From Halorussus aquaticus (GTDB lineage: Archaea; Halobacteriota; Halobacteria; Halobacteriales; Haladaptataceae): a stretch of 64,000 bases of DNA. The position numbers and the translations under genes are program-made. The notes beneath the pieces were generated by a model. It had not been told where the DNA came from, searched no databases, and saw only the letters and a list, made by a program, of their open reading frames with translations. Shown piece after piece: positions 43,878-53,902 of the stretch; position 1 is the first letter of the stretch; each line of letters starts with the position of its first letter. The stretch spans positions 340,377 to 404,376 of the forward strand of contig NZ_CP100402.1 in the NCBI RefSeq assembly GCF_024218795.1, given 5' to 3'.

Positions 43878-46800
43878 GTTCCAGATGCACCCTTGTGGGG
43901 TTGAAGCTCGCGCAGTTCGCGGAACGACGCGACCACGTCGTCGTGTTCCAGATGCACCCTTGTGGGGTTGAAGCCCGGATGGCGCAGTTCACATGCAGTG
44001 GCGGAATGCGGGTTCCAGATGCACCCTTGTGGGGTTGAAGCCACTTCACGAGGACACGGTCGAGAAGTATCTTCGTCGTTCCAGATGCACCCTTGTGGGG
44101 TTGAAGCATATCGTCCGTGGACTGGCCGCCGTCGGCGCGGGCGTTCCAGATGCACCCTTGTGGGGTTGAAGCGCGAACGCGAGCCCGGACGACCCGGGCG
44201 CGGTCGTGTTCCAGATGCACCCTTGTGGGGTTGAAGCGTTTGACTGGTGGTGTTCGCCCCGGGCGTCGTGTCGGTTCCAGATGCACCCTTGTGGGGTTGA
44301 AGCGACTTGATGTCGGTCCACGTCCCGCCGTCCCGACTGAGTTCCAGATGCACCCTTGTGGGGTTGAAGCAGATACCATCAGGCACGCACCTCCGTTCGG
44401 TCAAGTTCCAGATGCACCCTTGTGGGGTTGAAGCGCTGGTTCTATCCCTCACTGAAACTGAAAAGAAGTAGTTCCAGATGCACCCTTGTGGGGTTGAAGC
44501 TAATGGTATTCAGTCCCACAGCAATCGTCCCTGAAGTTCCAGATGCACCCTTGTGGGGTTGAAGCATCGTCGAGAAGTCGCGGGGGCGCTCGCCGTTGTT
44601 CCAGATGCACCCTTGTGGGGTTGAAGCTTGGGTTGAGAGAGGCGACGACAGTGTCGCCGCCGTGTTCCAGATGCACCCTTGTGGGGTTGAAGCACGTGGT
44701 CCCGCGTCACGACCGTCCGACGCGGATCGGTTCCAGATGCACCCTTGTGGGGTTGAAGCGACGGAAGGCCTCGCCGAACCAGTCGTCCACGAACTGTTCC
44801 AGATGCACCCTTGTGGGGTTGAAGCCTCCAGTGTCTCGCCCATAACGAAAAAGCACGCGAGAGTTCCAGATGCACCCTTGTGGGGTTGAAGCTGAATCAG
44901 GTAGCCGGAGAACAGTAACGTGATAACGGTTCCAGATGCACCCTTGTGGGGTTGAAGCCCGGATAGGCTTTCACACCCGTCAGACTCCCAACTTGTTCCA
45001 GATGCACCCTTGTGGGGTTGAAGCGTCACGAGGTCGAACCCCTCGCGGTCGTAGTACTCGCGTTCCAGATGCACCCTTGTGGGGTTGAAGCGAGGTAGAC
45101 GACCGTTCCCTCAAGTCGGTGTTCCGAGTTCCAGATGCACCCTTGTGGGGTTGAAGCGTCGTTCCGGTTAGCGCAGGTGGCGACGAAGAATTTGTTCCAG
45201 ATGCACCCTTGTGGGGTTGAAGCTTCTGGTAGACGAGACGGCCGCCACACTCCGGGCGTTCCAGATGCACCCTTGTGGGGTTGAAGCAACCGCTCACCCA
45301 CTCCGAGCATAGCAAACTACACGCGGTTCCAGATGCACCCTTGTGGGGTTGAAGCGTGGCGCTTCGCCCGAATCACTCCGCTCGCCGTCTTGTTCCAGAT
45401 GCACCCTTGTGGGGTTGAAGCCAGTTCCAAATTCCGCGAGACGACTGGAACTCATGGGTTCCAGATGCACCCTTGTGGGGTTGAAGCCCGGAGTCTGGTC
45501 GCCTGGCAAGGGCTGGACGGTGTTCCAGATGCACCCTTGTGGGGTTGAAGCTCAGGACCGCGTCGACTTCTGGGAAGAACATTTGACGGTTCCAGATGCA
45601 CCCTTGTGGGGTTGAAGCGTTCGTAATCGACCCGATTACGCGGGCCAGACGGGAGACAGAGTTCCAGATGCACCCTTGTGGGGTTGAAGCGCCCCGCTGC
45701 TGGTGCTAACCACCACCATCGCGGGCGTTCCAGATGCACCCTTGTGGGGTTGAAGCGCCGGTCGTTCGTCGATGTGTCGTGTCATGAGTCTGCGTTCCAG
45801 ATGCACCCTTGTGGGGTTGAAGCTACTCAGGGGTCCTCGGCGTCGTCCGGTTCATCAACGGTTCCAGATGCACCCTTGTGGGGTTGAAGCAACAGCCGGT
45901 CCTGGTCACGGTCCAGCACGTCCAGGTTCCAGATGCACCCTTGTGGGGTTGAAGCGGTGGTGGTTTCGTCGCTCATCTCGGATTCGTCGGGTTCCAGATG
46001 CACCCTTGTGGGGTTGAAGCACTCCGTCGGACCTCAACGACGGCGAACTGACCGCGGTTCCAGATGCACCCTTGTGGGGTTGAAGCCGACGTGGAACTGC
46101 TCACGTCGGTCTCGGCCTCGGGTTCCAGATGCACCCTTGTGGGGTTGAAGCCCGAGCGAGACCTTGCCCGCCGGACCGAGCGAATCGGTTCCAGATGCAC
46201 CCTTGTGGGGTTGAAGCGCGCTGTCGCTCGACGGCGTCGCGGTGATGCTGGTGTTCCAGATGCACCCTTGTGGGGTTGAAGCTGGGCGGGGGCGCGAGGG
46301 CGGCCATGCGTGCGCAGGTTCCAGATGCACCCTTGTGGGGTTGAAGCATCTACGAGTGCGATGGCTTCTGCGACGAGGGCCCGGTTCCAGATGCACCCTT
46401 GTGGGGTTGAAGCTTTCTCCGCGAGTCCCTCGGCTACCCGAGCGGCGTTGTTCCAGATGCACCCTTGTGGGGTTGAAGCGACTCCACGGGCCTGCAAGAC
46501 GTCGAGTAGATGTGGTTCCAGATGCACCCTTGTGGGGTTGAAGCCGATTCGGAGAGTCTATTTGTCGACTAGAGTACCCGGTTCCAGATGCACCCTTGTG
46601 GGGTTGAAGCGCCCCAGATGGGTCTCTCTGTCGAGATAGGTATTAGTTCCAGATGCACCCTTGTGGGGTTGAAGCGCGCTCCAAGACTTATTTTCACTCG
46701 CTACAGACTGCCGTTCCAGATGCACCCTTGTGGGGTTGAAGCGACTTCGCGCACCGCGCCGAGGTCGTTCACACGTTGTTCCAGATGCACCCTTGTGGGG

Positions 46801-48129
46801 TTGAAGCATGTGCGCGACACCGGTCGGAAGCTCTTCGAGGCCGTGTTCCAGATGCACCCTTGTGGGGTTGAAGCGGTCCACATCGAGAGCGAAGGCGCAT
46901 CGACCACCGCGTTCCAGATGCACCCTTGTGGGGTTGAAGCGGCGCACGCACTCGCGCACGGCCTCACTCCACGAGTTCCAGATGCACCCTTGTGGGGTTG
47001 AAGCGACGAAGGCGACCCGCGGCGGGAGCGCGTGACTCGTGGTTCCAGATGCACCCTTGTGGGGTTGAAGCAGTTTGTTCTCGCGGGGGTCGTACCCAGC
47101 GGCCTCGTTCCAGATGCACCCTTGTGGGGTTGAAGCATAAAATGCCTATTCACTAATCCTCAATTCTATTCTGTTCCAGATGCACCCTTGTGGGGTTGAA
47201 GCAGTTGCCAGCAGCGACGAAGCCGACGACGAGGGAGTTCCAGACGCACCCTTGTGGGGTTGAAGCCCCGACGACACGCCGCCCTCAGAAGCCCTCGACC
47301 AGTTCCAGACGCACCCTTGTGGGGTTGAAGCTCGTGATCGGCCTGCTCGTCGTCGGCGCGAACCGCGGTTCCAGACGCACCCTTGTGGGGTTGAAGCACG
47401 TTCCGGTGGGAGGACCCGAACGGCGACGGTGCCGAACCGACGAAGTTCCAGACGCACCCTTGTGGGGTTGAAGCAAGATATCAAGTAGGATGGCTCAGAA
47501 AAACGACTCGTTCCAGACGCACCCTTGTGGGGTTGAAGCTGATGTAGAACGCGAGGCCGACACTCCCGGCGTAGTTCCAGACGCACCCTTGTGGGGTTGA
47601 AGCACCTTGCTGTCCGTGAATCGCCGGAGCCCGAGCGCCGTTCCAGACGCACCCTTGTGGGGTTGAAGCGCGAACCGCTACTCCGACATGAGCTGTCGGA
47701 CGCTCGTTCCAGACGCACCTTGTGGGGTTGAAGCAAAAATGGTGGCTATCAGAACGCAGAGACCTACCAGAGTTCCAGACGCACCCATGTGGGGTTGAAG
47801 CGCGAAGGGCGTGCCTGCGTAGTCGTAGGCGGTTGGTTCCAGACGCACCCTTGTGGGGTTGAAGCACGCCATCGTTCGGGAAGTCGATGCCGATGCCGGT
47901 CGTTCCAGACGCACCCTTGTGGGGTTGAAGCTCGCCAGCATCCTGATTTATGTTGAGGATAGTGCCCTGTTCCAGACGCACCCTTGTGGGGTTGAAGCAG
48001 TGTCCCGCCGATCCAGTAGTCCTTGATCAGTGCGTTCCAGACGCACCCTTGTGGGGTTGAAGCTCTGGTCGTAGTGGTGGCGTTCTCGGGTCGCAACTAG
48101 TTCCAGATGCACCCTTGTGAGGTTGAAGC
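43878..48129 (+). CRISPR. CRISPR array 3, about 65 repeats
   Basis: I count 65 full repeats plus a degenerate start GTTCCGGATGCAC at 48168. Repeats 1-51 (43878-47202) read GATGC; repeats 52-64 (47237-48063) read GACGC; repeat 65 (48100) reads GATGC with a G-to-A change. Repeat 59 (47706) lacks one C and repeat 60 (47772) has CCCATG in place of CCCTTG. One spacer (47398-47444) is 47 bp, longer than the rest. It is the longest of the three arrays. Confidence 0.98.
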
Positions 48130-48206
48130 GGCGTCGACGTGATCTTCACTCTCCTAGAGTCCGCGGAGTTCCGGATGCACGGTGACCTACGTGACCTCGC
48201 CCTTGA

Positions 48207-49175
48207 TTAGGGAGACGAGGCATAACTGCCCCGGCCTTGGATTCTCCTCGCGGATGCGACTTGGAGACTGAACTGGTCTGGCCGCCGACCGAACACGATG
48301 GCTTCTGGTGAGTCATCCGCGGACTCCATCGTGGTTTCAGCAGTTGCTATTTGGAGTGTCGAGAGCCACTTATCGAGGACCGGCCATGCGTCCTGTAACT
48401 CGTCGATATCGACCGGGTGCTGGAGCGCCGCTGAAACTGTTTGGATTGTCTCGCTATCCGGCGCGAGTTCATCCAGTAGTTCGAGAACAACCCCTCCGAC
48501 AGACGCTATCCGGACGTCGTCGCGACACGTATCGCGGCGGGTGAACCACGGCCGGACGTCGGACTCTCCACTCTCCCGGAACGGAAGCGCAAGCCGAACT
48601 CCAGCACTGGTTTTCCGGACGAGGTCGAGTGCAACGAGACGGTCGCGGTGGTCGTACCAGGTTGCTCGGTCGACGCTTGCTCGGTCAGTCATCTCGGTCA
48701 CGGACAGCGGGTCCTCAGCAGTCAGGAGCGTCGTGACGAGGGCTTGGACGCCCGGTGTTTCCCACGGGAGTATTCGGGCGTCATCGACGACTGCGAGTCC
48801 GTACCGGATTTCGTCGAGTCGGATATCGCGTTGGCGACTCTCGGGTTCGAGTCCGCAGATTGCGGCCGCGGCGTCGAACGGCGTGGCAGTAAAGAGTCGC
48901 AGGACTGAGACTGCACTCCGCGTCGGGGAGAGGTTTTTCGCTACACACATCCGTTCGACCGCCGCTGCGAATGCCGTCCGGTCAAGGTCGTCCGTCGCGA
49001 CAACCGGCACTCGCACTTGGATTTCGGGCGCATCCTCGTGGAGTTCCTGTGGTGCCCGCAGACGGTTGCGGAGGTCCTCGACGAGTGCGACTTCTTTGTC
49101 GCCGAGGTTGCCGACGATGCAGACCGACCCAATCAGTTCGCCGAATGGGTCGTCGTAGTCGACGGACGGAGTAAT
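48207..49175 (-). CDS. Winged-helix protein downstream of the DUF5817 protein
   Basis: This is a protein of about 322 residues with the conserved-looking start FGELIGSVCIVGNLGDKEVA and a winged-helix segment (DPLSVTEMTDRASVDRATWY then HRDRLVALDLVRKTSAG). It follows the 739-residue gene closely, so the two form an operon. No ATG, GTG or TTG lies where the family-like part begins; the placed start is an ATT at 49175. The longer frame to 49376 would overlap the upstream gene with low-complexity sequence. Function unknown. Confidence 0.6.
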   Translation of the reverse strand: MTPSVDYDDPFGELIGSVCIVGNLGDKEVALVEDLRNRLRAPQELHEDAPEIQVRVPVVATDDLDRTAFAAAVERMCVAKNLSPTRSAVSVLRLFTATPFDAAAAICGLEPESRQRDIRLDEIRYGLAVVDDARILPWETPGVQALVTTLLTAEDPLSVTEMTDRASVDRATWYDHRDRLVALDLVRKTSAGVRLALPFRESGESDVRPWFTRRDTCRDDVRIASVGGVVLELLDELAPDSETIQTVSAALQHPVDIDELQDAWPVLDKWLSTLQIATAETTMESADDSPEAIVFGRRPDQFSLQVASARRIQGRGSYASSP

Positions 49176-49182
49176 CGCCGCG

Positions 49183-51402
49183 TCACGTTTCTTGTCGCGG
49201 GTTTCGGAACAGTTGGCGGTAGATGGCAGCGTGACCGTATTTCGACTGGATAGCGATGCCGGTCGCGAGCGATTGGACGAGTATTTGACGCCGGTCGTCT
49301 CGGAGGATGTCGTTTCGGCCGGAGTTCTGGGTGGGGAGACGGACCTGCCGGACGACCTCAACGTCAACGAGGTCAAGGAGATGGACCATGGTGCTAGCGA
49401 GGCCGAGTGCTTCGCGGGTGATCGTCGAACGGAACTCGGCTTCGGAGCCTTCGAAGTCGCCGAGGGCGAGGGTGCGCGTCAACTCGCAGAGCTGCTCTTC
49501 TGCGGTTTGGAGTTCATCGAGATAGTCTGCGCCGTCCTCGACCGCGTCGGGGAGATGTGCGAGGCACCGCGAATCACGGAGAATATGGCGGTGGTCCGTA
49601 AGGAACGTTGAGAAGGTGTCGTGTTCGTCGAGGCGGTCGCCATCATCGAGGACGGCGGCGAACGTCCGCGGACTTGCTAACGCTCGGGCAATACACACCC
49701 AGTACTGGAGTGGCCCGTCGAATTCTGCACCGACAGTGAGGCGGTCCTGTTGGTAGTCGTAGTACCACCGGGGACTGCCGCGGTCGGCTTGTGGTTCAAG
49801 AGGGTAGTCCACGATGGCAACGCCGTTTTCGGGGGTTGAGGCGGCAGATGCGGTGGCGTTCCAACGGGGGAGCGGTTGGACGGTGTGGAGATGGGGCAGG
49901 CGGGTTCGGTCGGCGGTCTCCTCCGTCCCCCCGTCGTGTGTGCGCGGGGTTACACGGCTATCGTCGGAGGAATCCAACACGTTGCTAACGGACTCTTCGA
50001 GGGTTTGCTGGCGTGCGAGTTGCTCGTCCCTCCAGTCGAGATACGTGCGGCCCGCGGGCAGGAGTTCGACGTGTTTGTTGGTTCGTGGACCGAAGGTATC
50101 AACGAGGCCAAGGTCGCGGAGATGGCCCACGAGTTGGCGTCGGCGACTATCCGAGACGGTCAGCTTGCTATCTAGCGCAGAGTAGCTAAGCGTCTCGCTA
50201 TCGTGGTTCGCTAGCCAGCGTAGGACTTGTTCTTCCGGACTGTCCCGGCCGAGGGTTTGTCGTGCCGCCTCGATGGTTTCGGTCCGGTGGCTACCAGCGG
50301 ATGTGATGTCTTCTCGGCTAACGGGGAGGCGTGCGCCTTGGTCATCGTGCAGGTTGCGGAGTGTGAGTCGGGGACCGACAAGAACGAGGTCCGTGCCAGC
50401 GGACAGGGCGGTGAGGTAGTCCGCGACAGTCCGGCGCTGGCTTGCCCGCAGTTCCCAGAAATCGTCGGTGACCGTCGCCGCGATAGTTGGTGTCTCGTTG
50501 CTGAGCGCGAGCAGTCGGGGGATGATATGAGCGTCGTCGGTACTGGACCGCCCGGTCGCGACGTGCTGGAGTCGGTCGATAATCGTGAGTGCGGCGCGCT
50601 CACTCCCCTTGTGGAGTTGGGTGGCGAGCGCGGCAAGGTCGGTCTCGGAGAGGTCGAGGTCGTTCTCCTCCAGGACGGTCCGGAGTTCGTGGGATGGGTA
50701 GTCTGCGGCAAGGTCCTCAAGGACGGTGAGGATAGCCTGCTGAATACAGTCGTTGTCTATGACGACTCGCGAAAGCCGAGAGATTGGTTTATCTACTGTG
50801 ACTGGGACGGCGTCAACTGGCGGCGTCTCCTGTTTGACCTGTATCGACCCGTCGGTTCCACGGTCCAACTCTGTGTCCACATCGGAGTCCTCGGAGAGAA
50901 CGCGCTCAACTTCGGCAGCGTACCGGTCGTGATAGTCGGCGAAAGCATCTCTGGCTTCGTCGGCGTACAGGTCGTGATATCCGGCGAAAACCTCTGTGGC
51001 TTCGTCGGCGTACCGGTTGTGGTACTCGGCGAAAATTTCTGTGGCTTCGCCGGCGAACAGGTTGTAATACTTGGCTAAGACATTCTCTGCTTTGTCGGAG
51101 AGGAAGTCGGTGCGCCACTCTACGAGGTCGAATCGGGATTCGACTTCTTGTTCTTGCTCGGCGTACGGGCCGTGGGTGTCCTTGAAGTCTTGGTAGGCGT
51201 CGTTGTGGTCGGCGGCTCGTGCAACCAGTTGTGCGCGGGCTTCCGCGGCGACCGCGCGGTCGTCGCCTTCGTACTTGCTGTCTAACTTTGCTGTCTCGTG
51301 AGTCGTTCCGCAGTACGGGCAGTCGGCGGTGGCCTGCCCGCGGATATTTTCGGCGAGCCAGTAGTCGGTGCAGGTGCTACAGCCGACGACATGATAGGTC
51401 AT
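49183..51402 (-). CDS. DUF5817-type zinc-domain protein with short repeats and a winged helix
   Basis: This 739-residue protein begins with a DUF5817-like zinc ribbon (VVGCSTCTDYWLAE and CPYCGTTHETAKL). Four 15-residue helical repeats follow at residues 110-169 (AEYHNRYADEATEVF and relatives). A middle helical region contains LSAGTDLVLVGPRLTLRNLH, and a winged helix lies near residues 410-470 (YSALDSKLTVSDSRRRQLVG, HLRDLGLVDTFGP). The C-terminal 250 residues are unrecognised. It is the first of two large genes after the second regulatory cassette. A part in plasmid or virus DNA transactions is plausible, but nothing proves it. Confidence 0.75.
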   Translation of the reverse strand: MTYHVVGCSTCTDYWLAENIRGQATADCPYCGTTHETAKLDSKYEGDDRAVAAEARAQLVARAADHNDAYQDFKDTHGPYAEQEQEVESRFDLVEWRTDFLSDKAENVLAKYYNLFAGEATEIFAEYHNRYADEATEVFAGYHDLYADEARDAFADYHDRYAAEVERVLSEDSDVDTELDRGTDGSIQVKQETPPVDAVPVTVDKPISRLSRVVIDNDCIQQAILTVLEDLAADYPSHELRTVLEENDLDLSETDLAALATQLHKGSERAALTIIDRLQHVATGRSSTDDAHIIPRLLALSNETPTIAATVTDDFWELRASQRRTVADYLTALSAGTDLVLVGPRLTLRNLHDDQGARLPVSREDITSAGSHRTETIEAARQTLGRDSPEEQVLRWLANHDSETLSYSALDSKLTVSDSRRRQLVGHLRDLGLVDTFGPRTNKHVELLPAGRTYLDWRDEQLARQQTLEESVSNVLDSSDDSRVTPRTHDGGTEETADRTRLPHLHTVQPLPRWNATASAASTPENGVAIVDYPLEPQADRGSPRWYYDYQQDRLTVGAEFDGPLQYWVCIARALASPRTFAAVLDDGDRLDEHDTFSTFLTDHRHILRDSRCLAHLPDAVEDGADYLDELQTAEEQLCELTRTLALGDFEGSEAEFRSTITREALGLASTMVHLLDLVDVEVVRQVRLPTQNSGRNDILRDDRRQILVQSLATGIAIQSKYGHAAIYRQLFRNPRQET

Positions 51403-51671
51403 CGACCCACCTCCCTGCAGCTAGAGCCAGTCACGCCGTCCGCTGACGTGTCCCCGGAGAGACGCGGTCGGTCTCGATGGCCGCCGGACTCTCGGACCCT
51501 CGGGACGACGTGTGGACGGCCGATGGACGTAGAGTGGACTCTGCGCGTGGGGGTGAGCTTGTCGCTGGGCATGGGGTGTGCGAGTGACGGCCTACGCGCT
51601 GCTGGACGTCGTGCCGTCGTCGATACCCCCGAGAAGTCGCCGTGGCGTGGCCCACAGCGCTCTCGTCGCAA
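51399..51671 (-). CDS. Doubtful 90-codon frame coupled to the DUF5817 gene
   Basis: The frame starts at a TTG and ends with EVGR and a TGA that overlaps the ATG of the 739-residue gene, behind a strong GGGAGGTGGG ribosome-binding sequence. The composition is Arg-, Ser- and Pro-rich and not clearly protein-like. In the first cassette a cysteine-rich micro-gene ends in the same manner, so at least the tail may be translated. Confidence 0.25.
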   Translation of the reverse strand: MRRERCGPRHGDFSGVSTTARRPAARRPSLAHPMPSDKLTPTRRVHSTSIGRPHVVPRVRESGGHRDRPRLSGDTSADGVTGSSCREVGR

Positions 51672-51674
51672 GCA

Positions 51675-52061
51675 TCAGGTCTCACCTCGCGTTCGTGGAC
51701 GCACGTCGGAGCTAGGGAGCGCACACTCAGGAACGTCCATGTCGAGCGACTCGGCAGTCCGCAGGACCAACTCACTCAAAATGGCCTTCCCGTCCTCGGT
51801 CAACTCCACGGTGAAGCCGCGAGCGTCGTTCGGATGGTCGTCCTTCGTGGCGAGACCACTATCGACGAGTTCGTTGAGACGGGGATAGAACTGGCCGCCC
51901 TCAGTATTCGTTTGGCCGAGCGCTTCGAGTTCTCGTTTGACGTCTGCCCCGACGGGAGTTTCCTCTTCTTCGGTGTGGTTCGCCCGGTGGACAGCCCAGA
52001 GGAGGTCGCGTTTGTAACTCGTCAGGTCGCTCGCAATCCGTCTCCGGCGGCTCAACATCAC
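51675..52061 (-). CDS. Winged-helix regulator (cassette copy 2)
   Basis: This 128-residue winged-helix protein is paralogous to 15855-16250. Shared segments include DLTSYKRDLLWAVHRANH, ETPVGADVKRELEALGQTNT and GGQFYPRLNELVDSGLATK, then DHPNDARGFTVELTEDGKA. It overlaps the upstream zinc-protein gene by four bases. Together with that gene and the PadR-like gene it forms the mirror image of the cassette at 14893-16250. It lacks the Pro/Arg tail of copy 1. Confidence 0.8.
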   Translation of the reverse strand: MMLSRRRRIASDLTSYKRDLLWAVHRANHTEEEETPVGADVKRELEALGQTNTEGGQFYPRLNELVDSGLATKDDHPNDARGFTVELTEDGKAILSELVLRTAESLDMDVPECALPSSDVRPRTRGET

Positions 52062-52453
52062 TGGCCACCTCCGTTGTCCGCGTTGGCACGGCGGATGCGG
52101 TGACAGAACTGGCAGGGCGCGTACCGCTTGTTTTGGGCTTCGATTCGGGTGAGTTGCTGAAGTCCGTTGTCGGTGGTCGCCGGACAGAGCGGTTGGTTGT
52201 TCGCGTCGGTTTCGTGGTAGGCGTAACTCGTCGCTCGACGCGCCTGCTGGATGAGGACGGTCTCGGAGTCCGGGAAGGGGTCTTGTTCGGTGCGCCGGTC
52301 GAGTTCCTCCCGTGACGGGTCCGCGACTGTGTCCGGGTCAGGACAGGTGTGCGAGGAGAGTTGGACGGTGGGCGTGCCACAGTCCTCGCAGACATCGAAC
52401 GTCTCCGGAATGGCCTCGTCTAAGTCCGGACCGAACCCAATGGGTTGTGTCAT
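52058..52453 (-). CDS. Zinc-ribbon-like protein (cassette copy 2)
   Basis: This 131-residue protein matches the copy at 15311-15703 along its length: CEDCGTPTVQLSSHTCPDPD, a middle SYAYHETDANNQPLCP, and CQFCHRIRRAN near the C terminus. Four-base overlaps join it to both neighbours. No separate cysteine-rich micro-gene lies between it and the winged-helix gene here, which is a difference from copy 1. Confidence 0.75.
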   Translation of the reverse strand: MTQPIGFGPDLDEAIPETFDVCEDCGTPTVQLSSHTCPDPDTVADPSREELDRRTEQDPFPDSETVLIQQARRATSYAYHETDANNQPLCPATTDNGLQQLTRIEAQNKRYAPCQFCHRIRRANADNGGGQ

Positions 52454-52773
52454 TCGGAGTCACCTCCGGTTAGCCCGACAGCGTTGGCGCGGCGTTTGGC
52501 GTGTTCGACGAGAAGCTGTCGGGCGTGGTCGGTCGTCGCGTACTCGTTGGTCCGGTCGTCCTTCCGGCCTTTCGTGATGAGGTTGCGCTCGACCAGTCGG
52601 TCGAGATTCTGATAGAGCCGACTATGGTTGAGGTCCTCGCCGTACACGCTGTCGAGACGCGCTTTGATAGTGAGACCTTTCGGCGGCTCACCGTCTTCGA
52701 GCGCGCAGACAGCGTACAGCAGGTCGCGCTCGAACGCCCGCAAGTCAGTGAGCGAGACTGTCTCGGCCGTCAC
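52450..52773 (-). CDS. PadR-like winged-helix protein (cassette copy 2)
   Basis: This is a 107-residue paralogue of the protein at 14982-15314: LRAFERDLLYAVCALEDGE, LNHSRLYQNLDRLVERNLI and RTNEYATTDHARQLLVEHAK are nearly the same as copy 1. It starts with a GTG that overlaps the TGA of the upstream 32-residue micro-gene. It is probably a dimeric transcription factor. Confidence 0.8.
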   Translation of the reverse strand: MTAETVSLTDLRAFERDLLYAVCALEDGEPPKGLTIKARLDSVYGEDLNHSRLYQNLDRLVERNLITKGRKDDRTNEYATTDHARQLLVEHAKRRANAVGLTGGDSE

Positions 52774-52868
52774 GCCGCCACACCTCCCTGACCGCCGGTG
52801 AGTGCGATTGACGGACTATCCGCTCGTCGTGCGGGGGATTCAAGTCCCGCGTCGGTGAATGCGTACAT
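52770..52868 (-). CDS. 32-residue micro-protein preceding the PadR-like gene
   Basis: The frame starts MYAFTDAGLESPARRADS and ends GGVAA at a TGA that overlaps the GTG of the regulator gene (GTGA). It is the paralogue of the 30-residue micro-protein at 14893-14985: the common pattern is M-aromatic or H-AF, GLE, PAR, ADS and SIA. The frame stays open upstream to 53144, but only the part from this methionine is conserved between copies. Confidence 0.65.
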   Translation of the reverse strand: MYAFTDAGLESPARRADSPSIALTGGQGGVAA

Positions 52869-53124
52869 GCTTCCGTAGTCTGGGTACGGGAGCGAACCGC
52901 GGACCCCGATGGTTCCAGCATCGGGTCCGCATCGTTTCTGCGATGCGTCAAACCGAGAGCGTCGAATCCGCGTCTCGTTCCCGTTGTTTCTCAGTTCATA
53001 ACTAACGCAACTTAAATCTATACACTCATCTAAATGCCTAGGAACCCAAGTAAGTGTCTGAAGAATTGAATCACGCAAATTAAATTCTGGGCTTAAGAAT
53101 GTCTCTCCATGGCTTTGGAAGAGA

Positions 53125-53376
53125 ATGGGCCGACTGACGCACATCGAGCCATTCTCGAACTCTTGGCGCTTGACACCCCGCCTTCTTCGCGCTCCGATAA
53201 AATGCGGCTCTCTCCGAAATGTCTCACCCAGAGTGCTGGATACAAAGACTCTGCCACATCGGCGTTACCTGCCGAGAGTTGCACGATGCGGAGTTGGTCG
53301 AGCGGGAGGACCCCGGCTACTATTCGATTACGTGGCGTGGCCGGGCGTACCTTGAGGGTGAGTTGACGCTCGACTG
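53125..53376 (+). pseudogene. Frameshifted phiH-type repressor relic
   Basis: Three frames carry successive parts of a phiH-like winged-helix repressor: MGRLTHIEP, then AILELLALDTPPSS, then CHIGVTCRELHDAELVERED and YYSITWRGRAYLEGELTLD up to a stop at 53376. The ending resembles the intact protein at 14401-14670, which stands in the same relation to cassette 1. The gene is dead here. Bases 53377-53902 contain no further gene; from about 53560 the DNA becomes markedly AT-rich. Confidence 0.65.
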
Positions 53377-53902
53377 ATTGGGAAGCGATACGCTCTTGCG
53401 GTGGAACTGGGGAGTGTTGCATGGTCCTGTGGCGATAGCTGTTGCTAGTCGGTGCTGGACTACTCGCGGAGCCTGTGCCAACGAAGGCCCGCGAACTCGG
53501 CCGCGATGCTGGACCCATCGCGATTCGTCTTCCTGCGAACCGTTACATCAGAAATGGAGCTGCTTGGTATTTTTAACTGTTCTGACTCTGTAATTTTGCC
53601 TTGTATTGAACCGAGGGGTATCTTGGATTGAGACAAGACAAATGCTATACCTTATGTATGCTGATCAACGTTGACCTAATTTGGTGGTCAATAAAACCTG
53701 TGATGGAAACTGTGCGGTTTAGAAGGAATATTATTAGTGGAATACCTGATTATGATAGTCACCCTAAGAATACCAATTTTACAGTTGACTTTTGTTTTTC
53801 ATTTCCTCATATTACCATTGTTCTATAACAAACTCCCAGCCACAAGTGAAGGAATTAATATAGAATGATTAATTGTTATGGCTAGTGTTTAGGTGTCTTG
53901 TT

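Noticed and set aside
50227..51078. 283-codon plus-strand frame opposite the DUF5817-type gene
   Set aside because: It is antisense to a clear gene, and its repeats mirror the 15-residue repeats of that gene.
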